Origin: an uncultured Solobacterium sp. | Lineage (GTDB): Bacteria > Bacillota_I > Bacilli_A > Erysipelotrichales > Erysipelotrichaceae | Assembly (NCBI GenBank): GCA_900546285.1 | Contig: URCJ01000001.1 | Coordinates: 55,220 to 119,219 of the forward strand | Length of the DNA: 64,000 bases | Direction: 5' to 3' | Shown: piece by piece, positions 26,085-34,789 of the stretch | Numbering within the stretch: position 1 is the first letter of the stretch | Layout of the letters: each line of letters begins with the position of its first letter | The notes under the pieces: model-generated | Told to the model about the DNA's origin: nothing | Database searches by the model: none | What the model saw: the letters and a program-made list of their open reading frames with translations, nothing else | Translations under genes and position numbers: made by a program

Positions 26085-26369
26085 ATGAAGGAACATAATC
26101 ATTATCATTCACCAGAGGTTAAGAAGAAGGAACTTAATAGACTTTCTAAAACTATTGGTCATCTTGAGAAGGTAAAGAGAATGATTGAAAATGATGAGGA
26201 TTGTGCAGATGTTCTAATTCAATTGTCAGCTTGTAGGGGAGCTTTAAATTCTTTGGGTAAGGAAATAATCAATGAACATATGGAACATTGTATTGTTCAT
26301 GCACTAGAAGATGGGGATACCAAAGCTTTGGATTCTTTTAAAGAAGCAATTAAGAAGTTTAGTTTATGA
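26085..26369 (+). CDS. CsoR/RcnR-family metal-sensing repressor
   Basis: 94 aa, the family's normal length, all helical. The Cys-His-Cys signature of copper/metal sensors is visible: Cys in DEDCADVL, then HMEHC in the second helix; an N-terminal His cluster (HNHYHS) may add a ligand. Such repressors leave DNA when they bind Cu(I), Ni or other metal, or persulfides. No copper transporter follows. Instead it overlaps the CYTH gene by 4 nt, so its target cannot be told from the context. Confidence 0.85.
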   Translation: MKEHNHYHSPEVKKKELNRLSKTIGHLEKVKRMIENDEDCADVLIQLSACRGALNSLGKEIINEHMEHCIVHALEDGDTKALDSFKEAIKKFSL

Positions 26370-26842
26370 AGAATGTTGAAATTGAAAGAAAATGGATGGT
26401 AAGGGGCTGGCCAAATAATCTTGAGCTTCTTTATACAGAAAAGATGAGACAGGGTTATATTTCAACTAGTCCTACAGTAAGAATTAGGGATGAGGATTCT
26501 AAGTATATCCTATGTTTTAAGTCAAAGGGTAAGTTGTCTAGAAAAGAAATAGAAATGGAAATCTCTAAGGATAAGTTTGATGAATTAGAGGATCTAATTG
26601 GTTTGCCTCTTATTGATAAAGTAAGAAAGACTTATTTGTTAAGTGATGGGCATCATTTGGAAGTTAACTTGGTTGATGAGAAATTCTATTATGCTGAAGT
26701 AGAATTTTCTAATGAGGAGGAAGCATTGTCTTTTAATCCTCAAGATGTCAATTTAGGTGATTACTTAGATGATGAAGTAACTTATCAAAAGGGCCAATCA
26801 ATGGCTGCTTATTGGATAGAAACTAGGGGTAATAAACAATGA
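26366..26842 (+). CDS. CYTH domain protein (triphosphate tunnel enzyme)
   Basis: 158 aa. Begins with the ExExK-type signature EIERKW, followed by GYIS, VRIRDEDSKYILCFKSKG and the acidic strands EVNLVDEKFYYAEVEFSNEEE that line the tunnel. CYTH proteins hydrolyse inorganic triphosphate or related substrates in a metal-dependent way. Overlaps the genes on both sides, so csoR-CYTH-GDPD form one operon. Confidence 0.88.
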   Translation: MKNVEIERKWMVRGWPNNLELLYTEKMRQGYISTSPTVRIRDEDSKYILCFKSKGKLSRKEIEMEISKDKFDELEDLIGLPLIDKVRKTYLLSDGHHLEVNLVDEKFYYAEVEFSNEEEALSFNPQDVNLGDYLDDEVTYQKGQSMAAYWIETRGNKQ

Positions 26843-27666
26843 AGATGTATATTTTAAAGATAGTATTAATAATAATTTTGGTATATTTGTTGATGTTGAT
26901 GCCAAATATGAACAAGGAACGTAAAGAGGCTATGTCTTCTTTTGAAGATGTATATATAGCTCATAGAGGATTGTTTAATAATATTGATATTCCTGAAAAT
27001 AGCTTAATCGCTTTTAAAAGAGCAGTTAAACATGGCTATGGCATTGAATTAGATGTTCAAATGACAACTGATAAGAAGTTAGTGGTGTTCCATGATGCTA
27101 ATTTATTTAGAATGTGTGGTGTTGATAAGAAGTTAACTGATTGTACATATGAGGAACTTCAAAAGTATTCATTGGTTAATACTAAGCATAAGATTCCTTT
27201 GTTTGAGGATGTATTAAAAGAATTGGATAAGGATACACCGTTAATTGTTGAAATTAAGTCTGAGGGACCATGTATTGAGACTTGTGATTTGAGTGTTGAG
27301 ATGCTAAAAAATTATGATCTTAATTATGTAATGGAATCTTTTAATCCTTTGGTTGTTTATCATCTAAAGAAGTATCATCCAGAGATTATTAGAGGCCAAT
27401 TAGCTTATAACATGTTTAAGGATAAGAAGAATACTGCTAATATGTTTGTTAAGTTTGCGGGTACAAACCTATTAGCTAATTTCTTAACTAAACCAGATTT
27501 TGTTGCCTATGATGTTAGAAATAAGAATAATCTATCATTTAATATTGTTTCTAGATTATATAAGGCTGAATGTGTAGCTTGGACAGTTAAGAATCAAAGT
27601 ATGTTAGAAGACTGTGGTGGTCTATATCAACAAATTATCTTTGATTCATTTATTCCTAAGAAGTAG
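26839..27666 (+). CDS. Membrane-anchored glycerophosphodiester phosphodiesterase
   Basis: 275 aa. One N-terminal membrane anchor (about residues 5-22), then a GDPD barrel with AHRGL, PENSLIAFKRA, GIELDVQMTTD and VVFHD carrying the catalytic His pair and metal-binding acidic residues. Releases glycerol-3-phosphate from glycerophosphodiesters, probably at the outer membrane face. Last gene of the csoR operon; a short terminator follows. Confidence 0.9.
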   Translation: MKMYILKIVLIIILVYLLMLMPNMNKERKEAMSSFEDVYIAHRGLFNNIDIPENSLIAFKRAVKHGYGIELDVQMTTDKKLVVFHDANLFRMCGVDKKLTDCTYEELQKYSLVNTKHKIPLFEDVLKELDKDTPLIVEIKSEGPCIETCDLSVEMLKNYDLNYVMESFNPLVVYHLKKYHPEIIRGQLAYNMFKDKKNTANMFVKFAGTNLLANFLTKPDFVAYDVRNKNNLSFNIVSRLYKAECVAWTVKNQSMLEDCGGLYQQIIFDSFIPKK

Positions 27667-27687
27667 AGACTAGATGAGTCTTTTTCT
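27667..27687 (+). terminator. Terminator after the GDPD gene
   Basis: Short stem AGACT / AGTCT with loop AGATG, then TTTTC. Confidence 0.6.
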
Positions 27688-27702
27688 TAAATATTTTAAT
27701 GA

Positions 27703-27783
27703 TTGGCTCTAAAAATGTTTGGAAACTGTATTTATTGGCTCTAAAAATGTTGGAATTTTTTCTAGAATGGCTCTAAAAATGTT
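27703..27783. repeat. Three copies of a 16-bp motif at exact 32-bp period
   Basis: TGGCTCTAAAAATGTT begins at 27704, 27736 and 27768. Copies 1 and 2 match for a few more bases on both sides (ATT before; GGAA after, with one inserted T in copy 1). The intervening ~16 bp are unlike each other. Lies in the 460-bp gap between the GDPD gene and the lysine transporter. It could be regulator sites on the same helical face (three turns apart), or decayed ends of an insertion element. No ORF is associated. Confidence 0.8.
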
Positions 27784-27840
27784 GCTTGGCCAAATAATAA
27801 CTTATAAATCTCTTACATCTTATAGCTTATAAATAACTTA

Positions 27841-27868
27841 TTGACAAATATTTTATTTGTAGGACAAT
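27841..27868 (+). promoter_or_regulatory. Promoter of the lysine transporter operon
   Basis: TTGACA - 16 nt - GACAAT. The predicted start near 27875 puts the whole riboswitch in the leader. Confidence 0.65.
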
Positions 27869-27884
27869 TAAGGTAAGTAATAAT

Positions 27885-28093
27885 CTATGTATAGAGGTAG
27901 CGACGAAAATTAGTAGTTAAGTGAAGAGGCATCTAATGATCTTAACAAAAGGTAACCGTCGCCGAATGTATTAGCTAGGCATATCTAATACATGGGGAAT
28001 TAGGGAATACCTATTTCACTCCTTCGAAAGAAGAGGCGCTATTGTATGTTCGGTTCATTATAGTCGTATGTGCAATTAGCACATACGATTTTT
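27885..28093 (+). promoter_or_regulatory. Lysine riboswitch (L box) with terminator
   Basis: The order of conserved blocks matches the L box: AGAGGTAGCG, TTAGTAG, AAAAGGTAACCGTCGCCGAA, CTAGGCATA, GGGAAT, and the closing GAGGCGCTA that pairs with the first block as P1. It is followed by a perfect 10-bp terminator TCGTATGTGC / GCACATACGA with loop AATTA and five T (28064-28093). TTGTATG just after P1 can pair with CATACGA to form the antiterminator. With lysine bound, P1 forms and transcription stops. It sits directly before an amino acid ABC operon. Confidence 0.82.
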
Positions 28094-28127
28094 ACTTTAA
28101 TACATTTAGGTTTAGGGGGTAAAAGAA

Positions 28128-28982
28128 ATGAAAAGATTACTTGGTGTATTAATGGCAATTTTAATGTTGGTGACTTTAAGTGCTTGTGGTGGGGATTCAT
28201 CTGCTAAAAGTGGTGTTGAAGATGGTGTTTTAACTATCGCTATGGAATGTGCATATGCTCCATATAATTGGACACAGACAGATGACTCTAATGGTGCAGT
28301 ACCAATTAAGGGTACAAATGATTACGCAAATGGTTATGATGTAATGATTGCGAAAAGAATTTGTGAGGCCAATGGATGGGAGCTAGAGGTTGTAAGAAGT
28401 GACTGGGATTCTCTTGTGCCTAGTGTGCAAACTGGTGTAATTGACGCGGTTATTGCAGGACAATCAATGACTAAAGAAAGAAGTCAACAAGTAGATTTCG
28501 CTGGTCCTTACTATTATGCAAGTTTCGCTATTCTAGTTAAGAAAGATTCACCTTTGGCTAATGCAACTTCAATTATGGATTTTGCCGGCTATAAGGGTTC
28601 AGCTCAATCAGCTACAATTTGGTATTCTGAGTGTTTACCTCAAATGGAAGGCGCTTTGATTCAAACAGCTGCTGAATCAGCCCCAGCGATGATTATGGGA
28701 GTAGAAACTGGTGTCTTTGATTTTGCGGTAACTGATATGCCAACAGCTACTGGTGCTGCTATTGCTTATAACGATTTAAAGGTTTTAGATTTTAGTGGTA
28801 CTGATGGCGACTTCAAGTTTAGTGAAGAAGAAAGAGAAGAAAATGTTAATATCGGTATTTCTGTAAGAAAGGGTAATACAGTTCTTAAAGAAGCAATTGA
28901 TTCATATTTAGATACATTAACTGTTGATGATTTCAACACAATAATGGATGAAGCTATCAAGGTACAACCTTTAGGGGAATAA
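28128..28982 (+). CDS. Amino acid ABC importer, substrate-binding lipoprotein (predicted lysine)
   Basis: 284 aa. Lipoprotein signal with lipobox LSAC in MLVTLSACGGDSS, then a family 3 (polar amino acid) binding domain: GVLTIAMECAYAPYNW, ANGYDVMIAKRI, VIAGQSMTKERSQQVDFAGPYY. Captures the amino acid outside and hands it to the permease encoded next. Lysine is inferred from the riboswitch upstream, not from the protein itself. Confidence 0.88.
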   Translation: MKRLLGVLMAILMLVTLSACGGDSSAKSGVEDGVLTIAMECAYAPYNWTQTDDSNGAVPIKGTNDYANGYDVMIAKRICEANGWELEVVRSDWDSLVPSVQTGVIDAVIAGQSMTKERSQQVDFAGPYYYASFAILVKKDSPLANATSIMDFAGYKGSAQSATIWYSECLPQMEGALIQTAAESAPAMIMGVETGVFDFAVTDMPTATGAAIAYNDLKVLDFSGTDGDFKFSEEEREENVNIGISVRKGNTVLKEAIDSYLDTLTVDDFNTIMDEAIKVQPLGE

Positions 28983-28986
28983 TTAA

Positions 28987-29802
28987 ATGTTAATTGATGA
29001 TGTTGTAAAAGCGTGGACAACCTATTCTTCCACCTATATGGATGGTATTAAAAATACTTTACTATTAGCTTTTGTAGGTACATTATTTGGCTGTTTAATT
29101 GGTTTCTTATGTGGTATTTTACAAACTATTCCATATAAGAATAATGATAGTGGCATTAAGAAGTTTTTAATAAAATTCTTAAGAGGAATTATTAGAGTCT
29201 ATGTTGAGTTCTTTAGAGGAACTCCAATGGTACTACAGGCAGTATTCTTCTATTATGGTCTTCCATATTTAACACAGGGTGCAAAATTATGGAGCAGTGT
29301 ATGGGCATGTGCAATGTTAGTAGTATCTATTAATACTGGTGCCTATATGGCAGAGACTGTAAGAGGTGGTATCTTATCAATTGATAAGGGTCAAACAGAG
29401 GGTGCCAAGGCTATTGGTATGAACCATTGGCAAACAATGTTGTATGTAATTATGCCTCAAGTATTTAAGAATATTCTTCCTCAAATTGGTAATAACTATA
29501 TTATTAATGTCAAAGATACTTCAGTAATGTTTGTCATTACCTTTACTGAATTCTTTGCGGCACATAGAGCGGTAGTAGGTGCTACATACTTATATTTCCC
29601 TAGTGCTGTTATTGAAATGATTGGTTATTTAACAATGACATTGGTTGCTTCATTTATCTTAAGACTAATTGAAAAGAAGATGGCTGGTTCATCTTCATAT
29701 ACACTAGCTACAGTTGATCAATTGGCTCCTACTAGTGGCATTTTAAATTCACCACTTAAGGGTAGCAACTATGATGAATATCATAAGGAGGGTGCAAAAT
29801 AA
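28987..29802 (+). CDS. Amino acid ABC importer, permease
   Basis: 271 aa, HisM/GlnP class with about five membrane segments. The family signature EFFRGTPMVLQAVFFYYG and the ATPase-contacting EAA-like loop EGAKAIGMNHWQTMLYVIMPQ are plain. It follows the binding protein after 4 nt and overlaps the ATPase start, a standard three-gene importer. Confidence 0.93.
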   Translation: MLIDDVVKAWTTYSSTYMDGIKNTLLLAFVGTLFGCLIGFLCGILQTIPYKNNDSGIKKFLIKFLRGIIRVYVEFFRGTPMVLQAVFFYYGLPYLTQGAKLWSSVWACAMLVVSINTGAYMAETVRGGILSIDKGQTEGAKAIGMNHWQTMLYVIMPQVFKNILPQIGNNYIINVKDTSVMFVITFTEFFAAHRAVVGATYLYFPSAVIEMIGYLTMTLVASFILRLIEKKMAGSSSYTLATVDQLAPTSGILNSPLKGSNYDEYHKEGAK

Positions 29803-30539
29803 TGGAACCTATTATTGAGATTAAGCACTTATCTAAGGCTTTTGGAGATCATGTTGTTTTAAAGGATATTAACTTTAAGGTAAACAAGGGTGATGTTACT
29901 TGTATTATTGGTGCTTCTGGTTCTGGTAAGTCTACAATGTTAAGATGCATTAACTTGTTAGAGACTCCAAGCGGTGGTGATGTTCTTTATCACGGCGAAT
30001 CAGTATTGGCTAAGGGCTATAAATTGGATACTTATAGAAGTCAAGTTGGTATGTGTTTCCAATCATTTAATTTATTTAATAATATGACTGTTTTAGAAAA
30101 TTGTATTATTGGACAGGTTAAGGTTTTAAAGAAGTCACGTGAAGAAGCTAAAGAGAATGCGCTTATGTATCTACAAAAGGTAGGTATGGCTGAATATATT
30201 AACGCAAGACCAGATCAAATATCTGGTGGTCAGAAACAAAGGGTTGCTATCGCAAGAGCACTAGCTATGGAACCTGAAGTATTGTTGTTTGATGAACCTA
30301 CAAGTGCTCTAGATCCTGAAATGGTTAACGAAGTATTGACAGTTATGCGAGAATTAGCTAAAGAGGGCATGACTATGATTGTTGTTACTCATGAAATGGG
30401 CTTTGCGAAACAAGTTTCTAATAGGGTTATCTTTATGGAAGATGGTTTAATTGCGGAAGAGGGTAGTCCTGAAGAAGTATTTGAACATCCTAAGAATGAA
30501 AGAACTAAGGAATTCTTGTCTAAGGTAGTTAATAAATAA
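29802..30539 (+). CDS. Amino acid ABC importer, ATP-binding protein
   Basis: 245 aa, GlnQ/HisP class. Walker A GASGSGKST, Q-loop FQSFNLF, signature SGGQKQR, Walker B VLLFDEPTSALDP, switch His in VVTHEMGF. Starts on the stop codon of the permease (TAATG) and ends before a terminator. Confidence 0.95.
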   Translation: MEPIIEIKHLSKAFGDHVVLKDINFKVNKGDVTCIIGASGSGKSTMLRCINLLETPSGGDVLYHGESVLAKGYKLDTYRSQVGMCFQSFNLFNNMTVLENCIIGQVKVLKKSREEAKENALMYLQKVGMAEYINARPDQISGGQKQRVAIARALAMEPEVLLFDEPTSALDPEMVNEVLTVMRELAKEGMTMIVVTHEMGFAKQVSNRVIFMEDGLIAEEGSPEEVFEHPKNERTKEFLSKVVNK

Positions 30540-30545
30540 GATGTT

Positions 30546-30575
30546 AGCTGTTACTTAATGTAGCAGCTTTTATTT
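30546..30575 (+). terminator. Terminator of the lysine importer operon
   Basis: 9-bp stem AGCTGTTAC / GTAGCAGCT (one G-U pair), loop TTAAT, then TTTATTTT. Confidence 0.8.
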
Positions 30576-30579
30576 TGGA

Positions 30580-30612
30580 CATAAGAAAAGCTCTCGTTTG
30601 ATTGAGAGCTTT
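30580..30612 (-). terminator. Terminator of ppdK
   Basis: On the minus strand AAAGCTCTC / GAGAGCTTT with an 8-nt loop, then TTCTTAT. It lies back to back with the terminator of the importer operon. Confidence 0.8.
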
Positions 30613-30625
30613 AACTATTTATTGA

Positions 30626-33256
30626 CTATCTAGGGAACTTGATAGCAGCTTGAGCAGCAGCAAGTCTTGCGATAGGTACTCTATAAGGTGAGCAAGAAAC
30701 ATAATTTAATCCAACTTTATGGAAGAATTCGATAGAAGAAGGATCACCACCATGTTCACCACATACACCTAACTTGATATTAGGTCTTGTAGCTCTACCT
30801 TGGTCAGCAGCTAGTTTAACTAGTACGCCTACACCTCTTTGGTCAACTCTTTGGAATGGATCTTGTTCATAGATCTTAGCGTTGTAGTAATCACCTAAGA
30901 ACTTAGCAGCATCATCTCTTGAGAAACCAAATGTCATTTGTGTTAAGTCGTTTGTACCGAATGAGAAGAATTCAGCTTCTCTAGCGATTTCACCAGCTAA
31001 GATAGCAGCACGAGGGATTTCAATCATAGTACCAACATGGTAGCTTAACTTGATATCACTTCTAGCAATCATTTCTTGAGCAGTCTTAACAACGATATCC
31101 TTAACGAACTTTAATTCCTTAACATCACCAACAAGTGGGATCATGATTTCAGGAACTACATTCCAATCTGGATGCTTTCTTTGAGTATTAATAGCAGCAC
31201 CGATAACAGCCTTAGTTTGAGTTTCAGCAATTTCAGGATAAGTAACAGCTAATCTACAACCTCTATGACCCATCATTGGGTTAACTTCATGTAAGTTAGC
31301 GATAATAGCCTTTAATTCATCAACTGGCATGTTCATATCAGCAGCTAATTCAACGATTTCCTTTTCGCCTGTAGGAACGAATTCATGCAAAGGTGGATCT
31401 AAGTAACGAATAGTCACTGGATTGCCTTCCATAGCTTCATAGATACCTTCGAAGTCAGCTTGTTGTAAAGCTAATACTTTTTCAAGAGCTGCCTTTCTTT
31501 GTTCAACAGTCTTAGAAACGATCATTTCTCTGATAGCCTTGATCTTAGTAGCTTCGAAGAACATATGTTCAGTTCTAACAAGGCCAATACCTTCAGCACC
31601 GAATTCTAATGCTTGCTTAGCATCACGAGGAGTATCAGCATTAGTTCTAATCTTTAGATCTCTTCTTTCATCAGCCCAGTCCATGAAACGCTTGAAGTAA
31701 CCAGAGATTGTAGCAGGTTCTGTAGGAATAGCTTCGCCATATACGCAACCTGTAGTACCATCTAATGAAATCCAATCGAATTCATGATATGTCTTGCCAT
31801 TTAATTCAAATGTCTTAGTTTCATAGTTGATCTTAATATCACCACAACCAGATACACAGCATTCACCCATACCTCTAGCAACTACAGCAGCGTGAGATGT
31901 CATACCACCTCTAACTGTTAGTACACCTTCAGCAACAGCCATACCTTCGATATCTTCTGGAGAAGTTTCAAGTCTTACTAGAACTACCTTCTTACCCTTA
32001 GCATGTTCTTCCTTAGCATCTTCAGCTGAGAATACGATTTGACCACATGCAGCACCAGGAGAAGCAGCTAGACCCTTAGTAATAGGAGTAGCACTCTTTA
32101 ATGCTTCAGCATTGAATTGAGGGTGTAATAGAGAATCTAATTGCTTAGGTTCAACCATCAATAATGCCTTATCAGTATCAACTAAACCTTCATCAACCAT
32201 GTCACAAGCAATCTTTAATGCAGCAGCAGCTGTACGCTTACCGTTTCTTGTTTGTAACATGAATAATTTCTTATGTTCGATAGTGAATTCCATATCTTGC
32301 ATATCATGGTAATGATGTTCAAGAGTATCACAAATCTTCTTGAATTCTTCATAAGCTTCAGGCATAACTTCCTTAAGTTGATCGATTGTTTGTGGAGTTC
32401 TAACACCAGCAACAACGTCTTCACCTTGAGCATTCATTAAGAATTCACCAAATAACTTATTCTCACCAGTAGCTGGGTTTCTTGTGAAGGCAACACCTGT
32501 ACCACAATCATCACCCATGTTACCGAATACCATCATTTGAACGTTAACTGCAGTTCCCCAAGAAGATGGGATATCATTTTCCTTACGATAGAAGATAGCT
32601 CTTGGGTTATTCCAAGATCTGAATACTGCCTCGATAGCTCTTTCTAATTGAACATTAGTGTCTTGAGGGAAGTCTTCATTTAAGTTTTCCTTATAGAATG
32701 CCTTAAATCTTCTAACTAATTCTTCCATATCAGCTACATCAAGTTCAGTATCAAGCTTAACGCCCTTAGCTTCCTTAACTTCGTCGATAATTTCTTCGAA
32801 ACGCTTCTTAGATAATTCCATTACAACGTCTGAGAACATTTGAATGAAACGTCTATAAGAGTCATAAGCGAAACGTCTATTACCAGTCTTTTCGGCAATT
32901 GTTTCAACAACCTTATCATTGATACCTAGGTTAAGAATTGTATCCATCATACCAGGCATACTTGCTCTTGCTCCAGATCTAACTGAAACAAGAAGAGGGT
33001 TGTTTTCATCACCTAACTTCTTGCCAGCTTGTTCTTCAAGTTTAGCTAAAGATTCTTTAACTTGAGCCATGATGTCGTCGTTAATTTTCTTACCGTCATC
33101 ATAGTAAGCTGTACAAGCTTCAGTTGAAATTGTGAAACCAAAAGGAACAGGTAGTCCTAGACTTGACATTTCAGCTAAGTTAGCACCCTTACCACCAAGA
33201 AGTTCACGCATGCTTGCATTGCCTTCTGCAAACATATAAACATATTTCTTGCTCAT
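30626..33256 (-). CDS. ppdK: Pyruvate, phosphate dikinase
   Basis: 876 aa, full length. Interconverts pyruvate + ATP + Pi and PEP + AMP + PPi. The N-terminal ATP-grasp domain starts with GGKGANLAEM. The phospho-carrier His is in GGMTSHAAVVARGMG (about 455). The C-terminal PEP/pyruvate barrel ends with GVCGEHGGDPSS and the active-site Cys in YVSCSPYRVP. AGGAG precedes the start. In fermenters it links glycolysis to PPi; its upstream region has two near-cre sites. Confidence 0.97.
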   Translation of the reverse strand: MSKKYVYMFAEGNASMRELLGGKGANLAEMSSLGLPVPFGFTISTEACTAYYDDGKKINDDIMAQVKESLAKLEEQAGKKLGDENNPLLVSVRSGARASMPGMMDTILNLGINDKVVETIAEKTGNRRFAYDSYRRFIQMFSDVVMELSKKRFEEIIDEVKEAKGVKLDTELDVADMEELVRRFKAFYKENLNEDFPQDTNVQLERAIEAVFRSWNNPRAIFYRKENDIPSSWGTAVNVQMMVFGNMGDDCGTGVAFTRNPATGENKLFGEFLMNAQGEDVVAGVRTPQTIDQLKEVMPEAYEEFKKICDTLEHHYHDMQDMEFTIEHKKLFMLQTRNGKRTAAAALKIACDMVDEGLVDTDKALLMVEPKQLDSLLHPQFNAEALKSATPITKGLAASPGAACGQIVFSAEDAKEEHAKGKKVVLVRLETSPEDIEGMAVAEGVLTVRGGMTSHAAVVARGMGECCVSGCGDIKINYETKTFELNGKTYHEFDWISLDGTTGCVYGEAIPTEPATISGYFKRFMDWADERRDLKIRTNADTPRDAKQALEFGAEGIGLVRTEHMFFEATKIKAIREMIVSKTVEQRKAALEKVLALQQADFEGIYEAMEGNPVTIRYLDPPLHEFVPTGEKEIVELAADMNMPVDELKAIIANLHEVNPMMGHRGCRLAVTYPEIAETQTKAVIGAAINTQRKHPDWNVVPEIMIPLVGDVKELKFVKDIVVKTAQEMIARSDIKLSYHVGTMIEIPRAAILAGEIAREAEFFSFGTNDLTQMTFGFSRDDAAKFLGDYYNAKIYEQDPFQRVDQRGVGVLVKLAADQGRATRPNIKLGVCGEHGGDPSSIEFFHKVGLNYVSCSPYRVPIARLAAAQAAIKFPR

Positions 33257-33366
33257 CTATTTTTTCTCCTTCTTTAATTAGCTATACTATTATATCAACT
33301 TTATAAGCTTATCTTTAATATTTATATGTAAAAATGTATTAAAGTTATTTCAATTTTACCGGAAAT

Positions 33367-33418
33367 GCAAAACGCTTACAAAAACATAATGTCTATATTA
33401 ATAAGGAAAGCGATTACG
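33367..33418. promoter_or_regulatory. Two near-consensus cre sites between ppdK and atpI
   Basis: GCAAAACGCTTACA (33367-33380) and GGAAAGCGATTACG (33405-33418) each match 12 of 14 positions of the CcpA box TGWAANCGNTNWCA. They lie in the divergent gap between ppdK and the ATP synthase operon, so catabolite control of either is possible. No biochemical support. Confidence 0.4.
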
Positions 33419-33499
33419 TGTTCTTTTTAACATTAATATTTTTGTATGTAAAATTGCGCATATTTGGCACTTTATTAGAAAACACGGGCAAAAAACTTG

Positions 33500-33514
33500 T
33501 GCTATAATACGGCC
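33500..33514 (+). promoter_or_regulatory. Extended -10 promoter for a leaderless ATP synthase operon mRNA
   Basis: TGCTATAAT followed by exactly six bases and the atpI ATG at 33515, without ribosome binding site. This predicts a transcript starting at the start codon. Confidence 0.55.
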
Positions 33515-33841
33515 ATGAGCAAAAAAAGTTTTTTTAGTGAGCTTTTATTAAGTTTATTAATCGCACTGGTATTTTTGCTTATAAACTATAAGATTTCATT
33601 AGGTGTGTTACTAGGATTCACCTTTTCTTTCCTAAATTATCGCCTAATTGAATATCGCTATAATCACCTAGATACTTATAATTCTTGGGTGGTTCTTGGA
33701 GCATTATTTAGTACTATGGTACTAGCTGTTCCTCTTGTGATTAGCTTTTTATTACCGAATATATTTAATTATATTGGCGTAATGATAGGCTTACTTGTTA
33801 TTAAGGTTAAATTGATTATCGAGGCTGTTATTAAAAAATGA
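33515..33841 (+). CDS. atpI: ATP synthase subunit I-like protein
   Basis: 108 aa with about four hydrophobic segments; first gene of the ATP synthase operon, where AtpI helps assemble the c-ring. The primary sequence is poorly conserved, as usual for AtpI, so the call rests on position and topology. An in-frame start at 33497 would precede the -10 box and is rejected. The end overlaps the atpB start (ATGA). Confidence 0.75.
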   Translation: MSKKSFFSELLLSLLIALVFLLINYKISLGVLLGFTFSFLNYRLIEYRYNHLDTYNSWVVLGALFSTMVLAVPLVISFLLPNIFNYIGVMIGLLVIKVKLIIEAVIKK

Positions 33842-34527
33842 CTATTACAATTCAAGCACATGTATTCTCTATTTTAATTATTTCAGCAATCTTGGCAGTT
33901 ATTCTGCTGATACTGAATAAGGCACTTAGAGAATTTGATCCCTATTCGGAGCCAAAGGGACTAGTATTATTGGCTCTAACTGCTGTTGAAATGGTAGATA
34001 ATTCAGTTAAAGCTGACGTTAATGATGAGATTTTTGATTACTTAGGTCCTTATGTTGGATACTTATGGGGTTACATCTTCTTGTCTTCAATATCAGGGTT
34101 GTTTGGTAACCAAGCTGTTCCTACTGGGAACTTCTCAGTTACTTTGACTTTAGCTATTATTACTATCACGATGGTTGAAGTAAATAGTATTAAGTACAAT
34201 GGTATTAAAAACTATGTTAAGGGTTTATTTGAACCAATGTTTTTATTTTTACCAATGAACTTAATGGGTAAGATTTCACCAGTTATTTCTATGTCAATGC
34301 GTCTTTTCGCTAATGTTTTAGCGGGATCAATCATTATGACATTGTTCTATACGTTCTCAGGGTATGTATCTAGTCTTGTTCCACTAATTGGAAAATTTGA
34401 CTTTGTGGGTGTAGCTTTGGCTCCCGTACTTCATTCATACTTTGACTTAATTTCTAGTTTGTTGCAGACGTTTATCTTTACGTCTTTAACAATTATATTT
34501 ATCGGAAAAGAATTGCCAGAAAAATAA
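33838..34527 (+). CDS. atpB: ATP synthase subunit a
   Basis: 229 aa, membrane half-channel subunit of Fo. The essential arginine lies in ISMSMRLFANVLAGSI, with the usual C-terminal helix HSYFDLISSLLQTFIFTSLT. Translationally coupled to atpI by ATGA overlap, 13 nt before atpE. Confidence 0.95.
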   Translation: MTITIQAHVFSILIISAILAVILLILNKALREFDPYSEPKGLVLLALTAVEMVDNSVKADVNDEIFDYLGPYVGYLWGYIFLSSISGLFGNQAVPTGNFSVTLTLAIITITMVEVNSIKYNGIKNYVKGLFEPMFLFLPMNLMGKISPVISMSMRLFANVLAGSIIMTLFYTFSGYVSSLVPLIGKFDFVGVALAPVLHSYFDLISSLLQTFIFTSLTIIFIGKELPEK

Positions 34528-34540
34528 GGAGGTTTTATTC

Positions 34541-34771
34541 ATGGAATTAGAAAGAGGATTAATCGCAATCGCTGCTGCTATCGCAGTATTCACAGGTTTT
34601 GGTACTGCATTAGGTGAAGGTAATGTAGGTGCAAAGGCTGTAGAAGCAATTGGTAAGAACCCAGATGCTGCTGATAAGATCAGATCACAAGCAATCGTTG
34701 GTGCTGCCATTTCAGAAACTTGTGCTATTTACGGTCTATTAATTTCTTTATTGTTGATTTTCGTTTACTAA
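34541..34771 (+). CDS. atpE: ATP synthase subunit c with two-glutamate ion site
   Basis: 76 aa, two helices and a polar loop (GKNPDAADKIRSQ). The ion-carrying Glu is E59 in AAISETCAIYG. At the place where Na+-type c subunits have Gln (GVGQG in Ilyobacter) this protein has E26 (ALGEGNVG). Thr60 and Tyr64 fill other Na+-site positions. Two carboxylates per site are known from the Na+-driven rotor of Fusobacterium nucleatum, so Na+ coupling is likely here (inference). Strong AAGGAGG ribosome binding site, as expected for the multi-copy subunit. Confidence 0.95.
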   Translation: MELERGLIAIAAAIAVFTGFGTALGEGNVGAKAVEAIGKNPDAADKIRSQAIVGAAISETCAIYGLLISLLLIFVY

Positions 34772-34789
34772 GGATCAAAAGGGTAAGAG

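Noticed and set aside
27703..27783. Possible CRISPR array
   Set aside because: Only three 16-bp repeats with 16-bp spacers, too short for CRISPR repeats or spacers, and no cas gene in the window.
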